This document shows positions 35,151 to 47,560 of a stretch of DNA of 64,000 nt, piece by piece. Numbering within the stretch: the first letter of the stretch is position 1; each line of letters begins with the position of its first letter. The notes under the pieces are model-generated. The model was not told the origin of the DNA. It ran no database searches and saw only the letters and a program-made list of their open reading frames with translations. This stretch comes from Deroplatys truncata (taxonomy: Eukaryota; Arthropoda; Insecta; Mantodea; Mantidae): NCBI GenBank assembly GCA_030765065.1, contig CM060986.1:80841573-80905572 (forward strand), in the 5' to 3' direction. The position numbers were made by a program, and so were the translations under genes.

Positions 35151-35585
35151 TTATTATTTCATTCCATATATCACAGTGTTCATTACCTGTGGTACCCTCT
35201 GCAGTAACAACAGACATTCAACGCCATAAAATGGGCCTTAGCAACGTTGCTAACCCTACGGTATTTTCTTCCTTGTCTTAATTCCATGCATTGCCAACAC
35301 TTCCTTGAAATTATTAACCCTGAAGGTTTAGATGTGCTTTATTGACGGTGAATAATATCCGAGGTTTCAAGTTCCTTAGTTTTAGATAAGAAAACCTCCG
35401 GGTTACGTAATGGGCAAGCTCGGGATTTAAATAATACCTGCTTGTATATTGCCAGCATTCTTACAACCTTCGTATGCACAATAAAAGAAACAATTTGGGG
35501 GAGTGTATTACACTTCAACCGGGGAGATAATATCGGGCGGCGAACTAAAACAAAGCCGGGTTCTATTGGGCTTAGATATAATAGA
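35151..35585. other. No recognised gene
   Basis: An 87-codon minus-strand frame (35339-35602) abuts the 3' end of LTR-like copy C. Its first codons come from the repeat itself. Whether the rest is retroelement internal sequence cannot be decided. Confidence 0.35.
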
Positions 35586-35589
35586 AACT

Positions 35590-36503
35590 TTGAAGAAGAC
35601 ATTGTTGCTGCTACGTATGGGAAGCCAATTTGAAGTAGTTTGTATTGAAGGAGTTGAATTATATTTCAACTGTTGGGGAACCGAACTTGTAGTAGTTGCA
35701 ACCGCACGTATGGTAAACAGTTTCCGGTAGCCTTCACCCCAAGTTTAAAAAATATTAACTTTGTAATTTGACTGTTTCTTTAAGTATTATACATTTATGT
35801 TTGCCTCGGCAGGGTTCTTATGTCTTGGCAGGGTTGTGGTGCGACTAAGAATGTAGGCTTACACAGATTATAATTTTACTTCACTTCTTTCATTAATGCT
35901 TGATACGATTTAATTAACACTTCACTGATATAGAGAGCTGTGAGATCCTTTTTATTAATTACACTTTTTAACACGTAAACTATTTTTGTCTCACACAAAA
36001 TAGGTATAACATTTCTCGAGGACGCATCACGCATCCGATTACAAACACTGTCTGCAGGCAATTGAATTGATTTCAACAACCTAAACTTGTAAATTTTTGA
36101 TTGGTTATTCCTAATCCAATAGAATACCTTCATTTAATTAAAGTTTTTCTGGTTGTTGATTGTGTATTTTTATAAACTGTCACTAAAATTACATTATTGC
36201 TTCCAAGAATCACAAGTAGTATTGTGAAACTCTCAAACTCATTATTGCCTCAAGGTTACCTCATTATTACCTTATTGTTAGCAACTTTTAACCTATTATT
36301 CTCACAGCTCCTACATTATTAAATTACGTAGTTCATTCACATAACATTATTAAACATGGCTTCAATAATATAAACATATACAATGACTGTAATATACACT
36401 TTTTATATCTTTATACATACACATATTGCTTTAAGGTGGGCTGTTATTGAATTTATATTATATAATTAGACTGAAATTATTTGAGTGTTAAAAATACTGC
36501 CTG
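35590..36503 (-). repeat. LTR-like repeat, copy C
   Basis: Mirror image of copies B and D: on the minus strand it runs from TCAGGCAGTATTTTTAACAC (36503) through CCAAT-type boxes to CTTGGGGTGAAGGCTACCGG and two TTGGCTTCCCATACGTAG-like units. No (TC)n expansion. Confidence 0.65.
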
Positions 36504-37559
36504 AGCTTCTCTCCTCGGTGTAAGGGTAAACCGCAGGATAAAGCTTATCCAGATAATTCATTCACCCAGATTCAAAGCCGAGAGCTCTGGAATGTGAAGC
36601 AAGTAGCGTACTCCCATACACGGAGGTAATCGAAAATATTTCTTGACAATAATTTTCTGTTTTATTCATTTCTCTTTTACTATTTTTTTAATAATTATCG
36701 GTAGTCTGTTTTGGTCATAGCATCATTTCTGCACAGTATAAGTACATTGTAAAATTAATTTCTTCCAGGTCGGATACTCTCTTCTAATTCGTTGAGATAT
36801 TATCCTCATTTGTTTACATCTGGAAAGCGAGCAGGCAAATATTGTCATCGAAAGCACTTTGTAATGCGAGGTAGCGAATTTCTTCAACTTTAGTCTTCTT
36901 AGCTTAGAGCCGTTGGTTGTATGTTTCTTTTTGTCTAACATGGACAGAGTTGGAATTTTTCTCACAAACTATAAATTACGAATTTGTTACTAACAATGAT
37001 ACATGGGAGAATTCCTCTACAAATTCAAGCTGACAGACCATATGTGTCTCCTTCGAGCAAACCTTCATGCTTTCTGTAGTACACTTGGTTCCATTTATGC
37101 CGTCACCGCAGCTTTGGGAGGTATTCTACTGGTCTTCACAGGTGGAGTATATATCTATGACAAGGAGGTGTGTCCATCCGTTTACCATTTTGCGCATACA
37201 GTGGAGTCCTGTTACACATGCACAATTATAGATTCTTCACATATGACTATATAACTGAGTAACAGCTTTACTCGTCGTCACTTTTAATAACCATGTATAA
37301 ATGCATAACTAAATAAAACAATGTTTTGCACAATATCTCCACGAAAAAAATATTTTTAATGTAAAACTGAAATACGTTAAACTATTTACCCTCTCAAAGA
37401 GGAGAGGACACATTTACTAGACATATTTTAATAATCTGTCCAGTCCCCATTCTTGTTAAATATCTGATTTAGCCGTCTAGGCACTGTATTACTTAGGTAC
37501 TGGAAGAACCCTGGTTCTAAACGCGTTGTTTCCATATTTCATGATAGTGTTTCTAGAGG
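36504..37559. other. No recognised gene; one unassigned open frame
   Basis: An 83-codon frame at 37003-37254 (+) has a hydrophobic stretch (AVTAALGGILLVFTGGVYIY) that could be a membrane segment. The frame is isolated, without promoter or splice context, and I recognise no family. Confidence 0.3.
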
Positions 37560-37960
37560 GCACTTTGTGACTCAGTGCCACTTGTCTCTTTAAGAAAATC
37601 CGGCACATGGAGATCATAATTTTTTAACCAAAATAGTTCCAAAGATTTACATTAAAATGTCATAGGTTTGAGTTCTGACGTAGAGAACAATGTATATGTA
37701 TTTTGTGAATCGCCCGTTAGCTTTTCATTTTCATTGCATTTTATATAACTAGAAAATCGTAAAAGATAGACCAATCTTTCTCACAGAGAACAATTTAGAA
37801 CTCGTTAGACTGTCCAATTTATGAGAAATAACTTTTTGTAGCATTGGGCGTTTACGATGTATTTTTGAAGCTTTGTATCAATTTTTTTCCCTTATTAGGC
37901 CATATAATTTTTTTCTTTTATTGGACGTCAAGGACCATTTACTTGTAATCATAAGAATGT
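37560..37960 (+). repeat. TG repeat, old partial copy
   Basis: Weak match to the middle and distal family blocks (ATTAAAATGTCATAGGTTTG, GTAAAAGATAGACCAATC, AACTCGTTAGA). The TG tract is absent. Confidence 0.45.
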
Positions 37961-37984
37961 CATATTTATATTCAATTCACAAAC

Positions 37985-38100
37985 ACATTTGCTTTCGCAC
38001 TCATACTTGCGGACTCTAAGGAGAATAGAGAATAATGCTTTAAAAAAAACTCCGATCCTCCAGCCGGGAATTGAACCCGGGACCTCTGGATATGTAAGGG
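37985..38100 (-). mobile_element. tRNA-derived SINE fragment, family 3-like
   Basis: The minus strand has AGAGGTCCCGGGTTCAATTC and CCGGCTGGAGGATCGGAG, a B-box region. The 5' part of the head is missing. Confidence 0.55.
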
Positions 38101-38671
38101 CCCACACAAATTGTATTTAGTATAAAGGCTTGCACAACATTTGACTTAATTTTAACAATGGAGTTATATACCTCTAAAATGTGCGTGCATACCTATAATG
38201 TAACGAAAATTTTCCTGGTAATATTTGTTATTAGGAAATAAATGCATAGAACAATTAGAATTTCTATGAATACTTTGTAGAATAGCCATGAAAATGAAGA
38301 CTGGCAGAGAAGGTCGTCTGCTTCTCTGTATAACATTTCTTATGCGGGTTTCACATACTTTTGACTATTTTAATGGCTATGGTGACTAGGACATGCAAAA
38401 TGACCAAATTTGATATCTTACGTTGCTGATGAAAACACTTCAGTTTTTTTGATTAGAATTATAAATATTATCACTTAAAGCATTTCATGTTTTAATAGAG
38501 ACATTTATGAAATACGCATCTCTCTAAAAGTTAGTTGCACGCCTCTGTTTTTGAAAACACCTAATGTTCAGGTCTCAAAAGCCTTGGCACATGCCACCCA
38601 GACAAAAGCCAAGGATGCAGCTAATGAATTAAAGTAAACTATATTTAGTTTAGTTCAGATAATCGCAAACT
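38101..38671. other. No recognised feature
   Basis: AT-rich spacer; no supported frame or repeat. Confidence 0.4.
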
Positions 38672-39638
38672 TGAGGCAGTATTTTTAACACTTACATGAT
38701 TTCAGTCAAATTATATTATATATATATATATATATATTCAATAACATCTCGCCTTAAAGCAACATGTGTATGTGACAATATATAAAAAGTGTTTATTACA
38801 GTCATAGTATATGTTTATATTATTGTATACATGTGTAATAACGTTATGTGAATGTATTATGTAATTTAATAATGTAAGAGCTGTGAGAATAATAGGTTAA
38901 AAGTTGCTAACAATGAGGTACCTTGAGGCAATAATGAATTTGAAAGTTTAACAATACTACTTGTAATTCTTGGAGGCAATAATGTAATTTTTATGACAGT
39001 TTATAAAATAGCCAATCAACAACCAGAAAAAGCTTTAGTTAGATGAAGGTATTCTATTGGACTAGGATTAGTCAGTCAGAGACTTGAAATACAGAAATTT
39101 ACAAATTTAGGCGGTAGAAATCAAGTCAGTTGCTTGTAGACAGTGTTCATAATCGGACGAGAGATATGTCCTCGAGAAATTTAATGCGTATTCGTGGGAG
39201 GCAAAAATAGTTTACGTGTTAAAAAAGTGCAAGTAATTAATAAAAGAATCTCACAGCTCTCTATATCAGTGAAGCATTATTTAAATTGTGTCAAGGATTA
39301 ATAAATGTAGTGAAGTAAAAATTATAATCTGTGTAAGCCTACATTCTTAGCCACACTACTCTTTGCAAATAAATCCATCTCTCTAACAATAATACTGACG
39401 CAGCCGAGGCAAACATAAGTATATAATATTTAAAGAAACAGTCAAAAAATTACAAAGTTAATATATTTTAAACATTTTTGAGGGCAAAGGCCGCCGGAAA
39501 GTATATTTGGGACGATACTTTTTACCATACGTGCGGTTGCAACTACTTCAAGTTCGGCTCCCCAACAGTTGAACTACAATACAACTCCTACTTCAAATTG
39601 GCTTTCCATACGTGAAGGAACAACCTACTTCAAACTAC
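38672..39638 (+). repeat. LTR-like repeat, copy D
   Basis: Starts TGAGGCAGTATTTTTAACAC. A (TA)n stretch at 38716-38739 is expanded compared with the other copies. CCAAT box at 39012, ATTGG at 39056. The polyadenylation-like region is at 39236-39245. The end has CGGCTCCCCAACAGTTGAAC followed by a TTGGCTTTCCATACGTGAAG unit. Confidence 0.65.
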
Positions 39639-39639
39639 A

Positions 39640-42182
39640 TTTTCGTAAACATGCCTTATGTTTTTTCAAATACTAAAAACTGTATATGACTGACTTTGTT
39701 CATACTTTGTCAGATAATGTGTTAACAATACTATATTAGAATAATATTCAAATATAACTTATATTTAAAGTAATGAATATTTTGTATTGCAATTTTAGCC
39801 ATAAATTTATTTTATTGAGAAAGGGATTTAAGTATCCGTCACACTTAGTTCCTCCATTTACCGAAATTAAATACAATAAGTAATAAGGGCTTTGTAAACA
39901 TTAAAGCCAGTGCGAAAGAAACAAAGTTGAACTATTACTGGACTCTTGGCAGGGACGTAGCAGGTAGCAAATTGCCCCCTCCCATCCCTCGCACAGTATG
40001 TTGGCGTTTGCTGACAGCACTTACCAGACGGTGTTTACCTGGCGTCAGTGACCCTTGGCCGCAGTTGTTTACGTTCTTTGTACTGTTTGAGTTGAGTTGA
40101 GTTGAGTGCAGATAACTTGAAGCCAACTGCTTAAGAATTTCTATGCCTGATAAAAAGAATATTCCAAATCGATTCAAGAAACTTTCTGGATAAATGCATC
40201 TGTTTTGAACAATCACATCTCCCTAGTTTATTTTGTTTTCGTTTTGATTTTAACACTTAGACTATAGGTAGCTTTTATTTTGTTTCTTTATGTTACCAAC
40301 CATCTTTGCGACCGTTAGCAGAAATTAAAATTCTGCATTGACATTCTTATAGAATGTTTATATTTATTAATTTTTAAAAAGCATTTCATGAATAACTCCT
40401 TTTAGTTTTGGGGTAACAAAGATAAATACAACTCCCGATACTCGCAAGAAAAATTATGTTATTTAATAATTATCAAAAAAATGTAGTTAAAGTTTCAAGA
40501 CGGATTGAAAAATGCCATGCATATCGTCACAGTAAGAATGCTGGACAAAAGTAACTCCAATATACTTTCAATATTATGAGAAATGTAATTGTCGTTGTCT
40601 GGGTAACAAAAGACAACTTTTAAAGTGAGTTTGCAAAGGCAATGTATTGTAACATACAGCTAATGTATAACTTCAACTGATTACCCCCCCCCCCTCTTTG
40701 TAGGACTTACACCCCCAAGGTCGTACAAGCCATTGGATTTTATCTGTAGCCTGTAAGGATAAGCGAACTCTGGATTACAACATATCTAGGATGTGTAATC
40801 AGATCAGTGAATGGTATGGCGGTGAAGAATAAAATTAAATGTAGTGAATTAGCGGATCAAATTATTCAACCGAGGAAAACTACGAAAAAACCTTCGATCA
40901 GATTGGTCGGCACCGGGGGTTTGAACCCGGGACCTCCCGTTACCGCCTGTCCCGTTCGGTTACATTTAAATTGCTCTGATGATTTATTTATGTTCTACTA
41001 CATTAATTTATAACAGGTCCACCCACGAAGGAAAACATGGCGCAACTTGCACCATCAAAAACATTTTGGGGAGGAATTCATAATTTTGGGGAATACAAAA
41101 ACATATTGGAGTATGAAAATTAAGTAGGTAATATAAACACATTTATAACACTTTTTAATGGAGTACTATAATTCTTAACCCAGTTTATATCTTTAAGTTC
41201 GCTAATCTAAATGTGCTGTATAAAAAAATTAATTTTAAGTACAATACATACTGTGTGGTATAATTTTATTTATTTATTTATTTTCATTTTCTGCTACAGC
41301 GCATAGCTCCAATTATAACAGCATATACAATTAATTACATTGAATACGTAAAACTTTATAAAGTAAGTATATTAAAAGATATATAAATAATATATAAATA
41401 GAAAGTATAAAAATACAAAACAGAAAAGTGAGATAACTGGTACGATAAATAATAATTCATATACCTTTACAATACTTAAGTAACACAAGCTTAATGTGTC
41501 ATCAAGGAGCTAAATCGTGTAAATAGAGACAATTATTATTTTTTGCGGGATGGACAAAGAAAAAATATTGTATGGAAATTGTAATGAAAATAATGGATTA
41601 GAAACAAGCCTTGCAACAATGCTGATGTGAAAAGCATGTTTGAAGCTGGTTTCATTCTTGCAGTATAGCGATTTTCCTTCTTTTAGGTGGCACATAGTGC
41701 GTTTGTTAAAATGTCTTAGCTAACAGCCTTAGTAATATAAAATGCGACCAAAAGAAAAATTCTATGAGTAAACTTTTCAGTAATCAATATCGCAATAACA
41801 TAGTGCATGATGCAGTTAGCAGATGGCAGGGAGAGCAGAGCTTTCGTCCCGACATCTGTGGAGATTTTCCGAAACGAAGAGCAGTAATGACGACCTCGTG
41901 TAGTACATTCAACACAGATGGCGGAAGCACACAAGAATAATATCGATGGCGGCGACTGGTACACCACTATTGAAGAAATACACGAAGACTGGTCTATATT
42001 CTAATGTTAATCATTACACAAAATACAAGACACCAAAGACTGCCTAAAGTGACTGATTTCCCGGTTAGCCTGTCCTAAATATTTTTAGACAAGTGTTTTA
42101 AGTTGCTTTCATAACCTTTGCAGAATCAAGAACTGTGTATCATTTCGATACTATTGTCATTTAAGATGCAAGTTAAAAAATC
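39640..42182. other. Mostly unrecognised AT-rich DNA
   Basis: Includes a (GAGTT)4 run at 40090-40108, a poly-C run near 40685 and a TTTATTTATTTATTTTCATT stretch near 41268. The last might be the tail of an old minus-strand LINE, but no coding remains support it. No gene seen. Confidence 0.4.
40860..40965 (-). mobile_element. tRNA-derived SINE fragment, family 2
   Basis: On the minus strand a GGCGGTAACGGGAGGTCCCG head, B box GGGTTCAAACCC and GTGCCGACCAATCTGATCGA body match 12128. Confidence 0.65.
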
Positions 42183-43250
42183 TGATGTGTTACACTCACA
42201 TGACTTTCTCTATTCTTGTACAAACTATTTTTACAAAGGCTTATTCTCCATCTACTTCAAGTTAATCGAGATAAACATTTGCAGACTCTATCTTATTGCT
42301 AAGTTTCTTGTAGATGTAAGGGGAACATATGTTTACAGAAATACAGTAGCCTTTAAGCATATACATATCTCTTAACAGCTGGTTGCTAGGTACCGCACCA
42401 TTCCCTTTGCCACAGATTAATACTCTTTGCATATACAAGATAAAAAATGAATAACGAATTCAATTTGAGAAAATAAGAATTGAAAAATTTAAGGGAATAA
42501 CAAGCAATATCTCGAAAATGGTTCACTCAACAAAAAAAATGTATATAACATAAATTGTGTATTTTAACGCGATCTACATTTTTTGTGTTGTAACATTTTG
42601 TCTATCTCTTATGGTTTACCAGTTATGCCAAAGTTGTTCTCTACCATGTGTACATTATGGATATACCTGTTTTTATCATCCTCTTAATTATTATGCGTAC
42701 AATATTAGTAAAGGAAATACATAACACCTAAAACTTAGAACAAAATATTAAGGAAATAAATTATTAATATATTGATGCTGAGAAGTTATGAATCAGATGT
42801 CTTATTACATTAATGAATTGTATTAGTTTGTCCATGGCTAATACTGCATGTTGCTTCATATTGCTGGAAAGTTTGGCAAGAGGCTGCCATATAGACACTA
42901 TAGTAGCTATTGCGATACTGGTACACAATAGGAGCTTAAAAAAATAGGCAATTAGAAGTTTAAAACCAGTAAAAGAATCTTAATATTTACAGAAAGAAAA
43001 TAAGAACAAAAGTATTTGGCAGGTGGTGAATTTTATTATTTGGTATTTAAATGTATTCTATTGTTTCTATCTAAATAGATCAATATAGTAAGCGTAATAA
43101 CGCGATATGTTCTGAACAACTACATGTTTCCAAACATCCTTTATTTGGATTCAGGGGGTCTCAAAACATTTCAGGTGAAATTTCGATATCGAACTTTTGG
43201 ATGGAATGCAATACTTCCCCTACTTACTATACGTAGTACGAAAGTAAAAC
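42183..43250 (-). repeat. TG repeat copy with a foreign middle
   Basis: 42183 to about 42640 is nearly identical to 6600-7060, and 43115-43250 matches the terminal part (AACATCCTTTATTTGGATTC to ACGTAGTACGAAAGTA). The ~470 bp between (42645-43115) are unrelated AT-rich sequence that replaces the region with the CA tract. Confidence 0.7.
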
Positions 43251-43493
43251 GTAGGTAATTCGTCGAGGGTGTGGGGATTTGTTACATAAATTTTATCTTA
43301 AAGCGTTCCCCTCAGATAACAACCACATGGATTCTGTCATCAAAAACACATTAGAATGCGTGCAGCAGTTTTCTTGAAATTTTTTTCCAAGACAATTCTT
43401 GTCTACTAATATTCCTCAGTTAAAGCCATTGTGTCTAGGTTTCTTTTTACCTTGTTTACCTTATTTTACCTTATTTGCATTAAGTTGAGGATG

Positions 43494-43582
43494 TATTGCA
43501 TTCCACCCAAAAATTCTACACCGAGATTTCACCGTAAATACGTGTTTTGAGGTGCTCTCAACACAGCCTTTTTAGAAGAAGC

Positions 43583-43622
<40 letters not shown>
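43494..43622 (+). repeat. TG repeat fragment ending at the microsatellite
   Basis: Only the first ~130 bp of the family: CATTCCACCCAAAAATTC, CCGAGATTTCACC, then (TG)n at 43586-43619. Homology stops at the end of the TG tract. Confidence 0.75.
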
Positions 43623-44855
43623 AGTTCCTTTTATATATTTCTAAAATTATGATTTGATACGTCACATTATACGATACAGTATGAATTATACTCAACATTA
43701 CTCTTTTAGGGTGGATACAGCACATTTAAATTAACAAACTTAAAGATACAAACTGAGTTAACAATTACAGTGTCGATTAAAAATTGTAATAAATGTGTTT
43801 ATATTACCCGCGTTAATACACATCAATATTTTTTATTGCCTAAAATTTTGAACTCACTTCCTCCCTAAATGTTCCTGATGGCATAACTTGCGCCATGATT
43901 CCATGTGAACGGGCCTTGCATTGAGAAATTTTTAGCATTCCTCTTTATCAAGAGGTTGTAATTCATGAACAATGGTCACTGTGTAATGTTTCAACTATAA
44001 CAGCGTAGCAGCTGTATGAACAGAGGTTTTTAAAGCTGCCACTTACTGTAAAATATGTCTCAAGAACTTCTTTCGAATGATGCACCGATTTTGTTACTGT
44101 TTCCTCCGTTAGGATATGTCTTTTTCACTTCTTAAGTTTAGCCATCCCGTTGTCCTAAGCTTATTAGTCAGACATCTGAGCATCTCTATTTGGAACTGGA
44201 ATATCTGAAATTGTCTTCAGACGTGTCTATATGATTCAGTTTTTACGTATGTTTGATAATAAAAATTCCTTGTTCCAGTGTGAATTTTTCGACAGGCATT
44301 TCAGTGAACTAATAACAGGATAAAAACAGCAACGATAACAAGAATACTCAAGTAATTCGCACACGACACAGATGTTTGCATCAGCTTTCACATTTCAGAT
44401 GCACAATAAGCAAACTCTAGTCTTTACACAACGAACAGAAGGCAAAAACTACAGTTGATATTTACATCCGAAAAAGCTTAGCCTTGAGCAGGCGATCCAC
44501 CGCTAGGAGCGTAACAAACCGAGGTTACCAGTCCAAGAAAATCAAGCATACACGCAATCGTAGCCGGGCCTAAAAACACTGTTCCGTAGTTCTTGCACTA
44601 TCAATATTGACAAACAGTAACAGTGTATTTAAACGGAATGATTCTGTCTGAAACAACACATTTGGTATCTCACAACAGCTTAAAGTGCGACAAATAAACT
44701 GCCTGGAACGTTTCAAATTTGTCCCTTATTTGCGTATTGAAACCTATTTTAAAATTAATTGCTGCAAGCTAATTCCAGAATTACGCTGAACTTTTTATAC
44801 GCTGCCTATTATTATACATAGTTATATACGGCACAAAATTGAAGGAAAAAACTCT
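43623..44855. other. No recognised feature
   Basis: About 1.2 kb without supported coding sequence or shared repeats. Confidence 0.4.
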
Positions 44856-44857
44856 GA

Positions 44858-45671
44858 TGTGTTGCATTCTTATGACTTTCTCTATCCTCTATTGCTTATT
44901 AGTGGGTATACAAACTATTCTTATTAACGCTTATTTTTCTACTCCATTTTAATCCAAATAAACCTTTGCAGAAATAGCTAATGGCACATTGTTATAAATA
45001 CAAAGGGAATAGCGATAGTTGAATGTTTTAGAATTGGAATATGCGGGCCTTAAAATTCCATACGGTTTCCAAGCAATCTCGAGAAACAACCGAATTGAAA
45101 GGACATTAAAGAATGACGAAGTAATGAACAATTCGATCCATTAATAGCGGATATCTTGGAAATGGTTGATGCAACAAAAAAGTTAATAAAAATAAATTGT
45201 GCGTTTTAAAGTCATTTACATGTAGCGTATGTGTATTTATTTTTCATCTATCACTTAACGTTTACTACGAGTTATACAAGATTATATTACAAAATTCCTT
45301 CCGAATGAAGGGGACTTCAAAGACTATTTCCAGAAAATTCAAGATATACTTTTTGTCATGTAAATATATGGTATTTTAATATAAAATATTGGAGCCACTT
45401 TTAGAAAATCAAACATTTCGAAAAATCTTCGATAGAAAGGGTAGTTGGGGTGGGTAGATTTTCTTGAAAATCTTCATGGCGCATCTTTCGAAGGAACTGA
45501 ACCTAAATACCAAGTTTGGTGTTTACTGTTCGAAGTAACACAAAAATATACTTATTTAGGATTCAGGGAGCTTCAAAATACGTACTTCCAGTGAAATTAC
45601 GGTATTAAATTTTTGGATGGAATGCAATACCTTCTGTACCTAATAGATACGTGGTAGAGAAAGTAATAAAC
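44858..45671 (-). repeat. TG repeat copy without the microsatellite
   Basis: Begins GATGTGTTGCATTCTTATGA and ends GTGGTAGAGAAAGTAATAAA. The CA tract is deleted near 45535. Confidence 0.8.
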
Positions 45672-46321
45672 TTTGGTAGGAATAGTCTGTGGAAGATGCA
45701 TAAAAATAAACGTTAGTGGGGAGAGGGAGAGCATTTGTTTTATCTACAAAAAATGTTTAAGTTACATTTCCACACCTCTGATTCAGCACTAACCTTTGCA
45801 GCTCATCTACAGAAGACAAACAGAAAACGGAATTATAGAATAAAATGCACCAAGAGATTAATTCCATTTCTCAAAGGAAATATTATAAGGAAAAATAATG
45901 ATTTACAAAACAAGTTACAGAAACTGCGAAAAATGTCAAGAAGTTCGGCTTCTCTTCTCTCCTCCACTTGTTTTGACACGACATCGTAGAGCATCGGACG
46001 AGAAGCTGGTTATAGAGGAGGTGTATAACACGGACTCATGTCTTATCACATTTCACGGTATTCTGATCGAGAACGCCCCTCCCTGTTCCAGCAGACGTAA
46101 ATTTGAAACCTTCGTGGAAGAACGTGGTACGTATATATGACGCATTCAATATGGTTTATGTGCTTGCTTTCCTCCTTTCTGCTGTGCAGATATTCAGAAA
46201 ATGCATTTGGTGCTTGTTGTCGTATAAGAAAAGCTTTGCTGACGTAATTTCTCTCCGAAGTTTAACGAAATAGCCAAATATTTGGAAACACACACACTAA
46301 AACATATACCTATATTTCGGA
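45672..46321. other. Pair of overlapping unassigned open frames
   Basis: 45735-45989 (84 codons, with a basic Lys/Arg-rich middle and a KNNDLQNKLQKLRKM heptad-like stretch) and 45898-46140 (80 codons) overlap in different frames. They could be an eroded transposase-type coiled coil or chance. No family recognised. Confidence 0.25.
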
Positions 46322-46324
46322 TAT

Positions 46325-46597
46325 GCTAATGTGTTATATTTACATTATCTCTACTCTGACTTCTACAAATTACTCTTACAATAAGCTTACTCTTCACTCT
46401 AATTCTTGCTAAGAGAGAGATAAACTTCCATTTACTACATATTTACAAATTTCGTTGTAGGTATAAGGATACAGTGGCTAAAGCGATAGTCAGGTTTTAT
46501 AAAGTAAATCGCTATATAAATTCCATGCTCTTTGCATGACGAGAAAAAGCGAATACTTGAACAAAGTATAAGCTTTTGAAAATTCGAACCAATTAAA
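46325..46597 (-). repeat. TG repeat, truncated copy
   Basis: First part of the family in minus orientation (TGTGTTATATTTACATTATC start), followed at once by another copy in the same orientation. Confidence 0.65.
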
Positions 46598-46601
46598 AAT
46601 G

Positions 46602-47238
46602 ATGTGATACATTCACATGACTTTCTCCACCCTCTATCTTTATTGGCGGGTATACAAACTATTCTTACTAAAGTTTATTTTCTTTGTTTACTACATTTTA
46701 ATCCAAGTAAACTTTTGCAAATAGCCACATTGCGCATTTCGTTATAGATACAAAGAGAACAGCTATAGCCAAATTTTAAGAACTGGACGCTGTATGCTGA
46801 AAATCAGTGGGACTTAAGAAGAACAAAGGTACTGAACAAATCGAACCATTAATAACCGGTATCTCCGAAATGGCTGATGCTACAAAAAAGTTACTGAAAA
46901 TAAATTGTGTTTTAAAATGATCTACACTTTTTGTGCAGTACATTTTCTTCTATCTCTTAAGGTTTATCAGTTATGCACATAAGATTATACAGAATTCCTT
47001 CCAAATAAAGTTGTCTTCACAGGCTATTCCCAGAAAATTCCAAATATACATTTCATTTGTCATATAAATATTTTAATATATGGTATTTGAATCAAAATCG
47101 TTAGCCATTTGTTAGAAAAATAAAATTTCGAAAAATGTTCCATCTGAAGGATAGTAATCCGGTGAAATCCCGGTATCAGATTTTTAGTTGGAATGCAATA
47201 CTTATCTATCTTCTATGTACGTGCTAGAGAAAGTAAAA
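46602..47238 (-). repeat. TG repeat copy, microsatellite segment deleted
   Basis: Begins GTGATACATTCACATGACTT and ends GTGCTAGAGAAAGTAAAAAT. The sequence jumps near 47155 from the GGATAGTAATCC block to CGGTGAAATCCCGG, skipping the CA tract. Confidence 0.8.
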
Positions 47239-47244
47239 ATAAGC

Positions 47245-47560
47245 TGGTTCTGACTAACTGAACAAATATGATTTGGCTTCGCCGAAATTAGCTAGGAAAT
47301 TGCCCTTGTTTTGGAAGTTCCTCTGGTCATCCATCAGATCCCAACCTCCTCCTAGCTGGACTAAGAAGTTCTCTCTGAATGTAATTTTTAGCTGATTCTC
47401 CTACTATGCACATTCCAACAAAATATGTACCCAGTCTTCATTTCCACTACAAAACGGAGAGATTCTCCTGCCATAATCGTTAGTTGTTTTCTGTGCCCTC
47501 CAGACTCCCAGTCAACACCATTAATGATTTTTCCTTTCTTCCTAAGATAGTAAATAAAAT
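47245..47560 (-). mobile_element. Degenerate non-LTR retrotransposon 3' fragment
   Basis: Read on the minus strand, one frame gives ISPFCSGNEDWVHILLECA, the C-terminal zinc-knuckle region of R1/I/Jockey-type ORF2 proteins with the first Cys replaced by Ser. The flanking sequence matches 34505-34775. No RT motifs remain. Confidence 0.65.

Noticed and set aside
41262..41700. Minus-strand LINE 3' end suggested by a TTTATTTATTTATTTT stretch
   Set aside because: The adjacent 61-codon frame lacks any RT-type motif; simple AT-rich sequence explains it as well.
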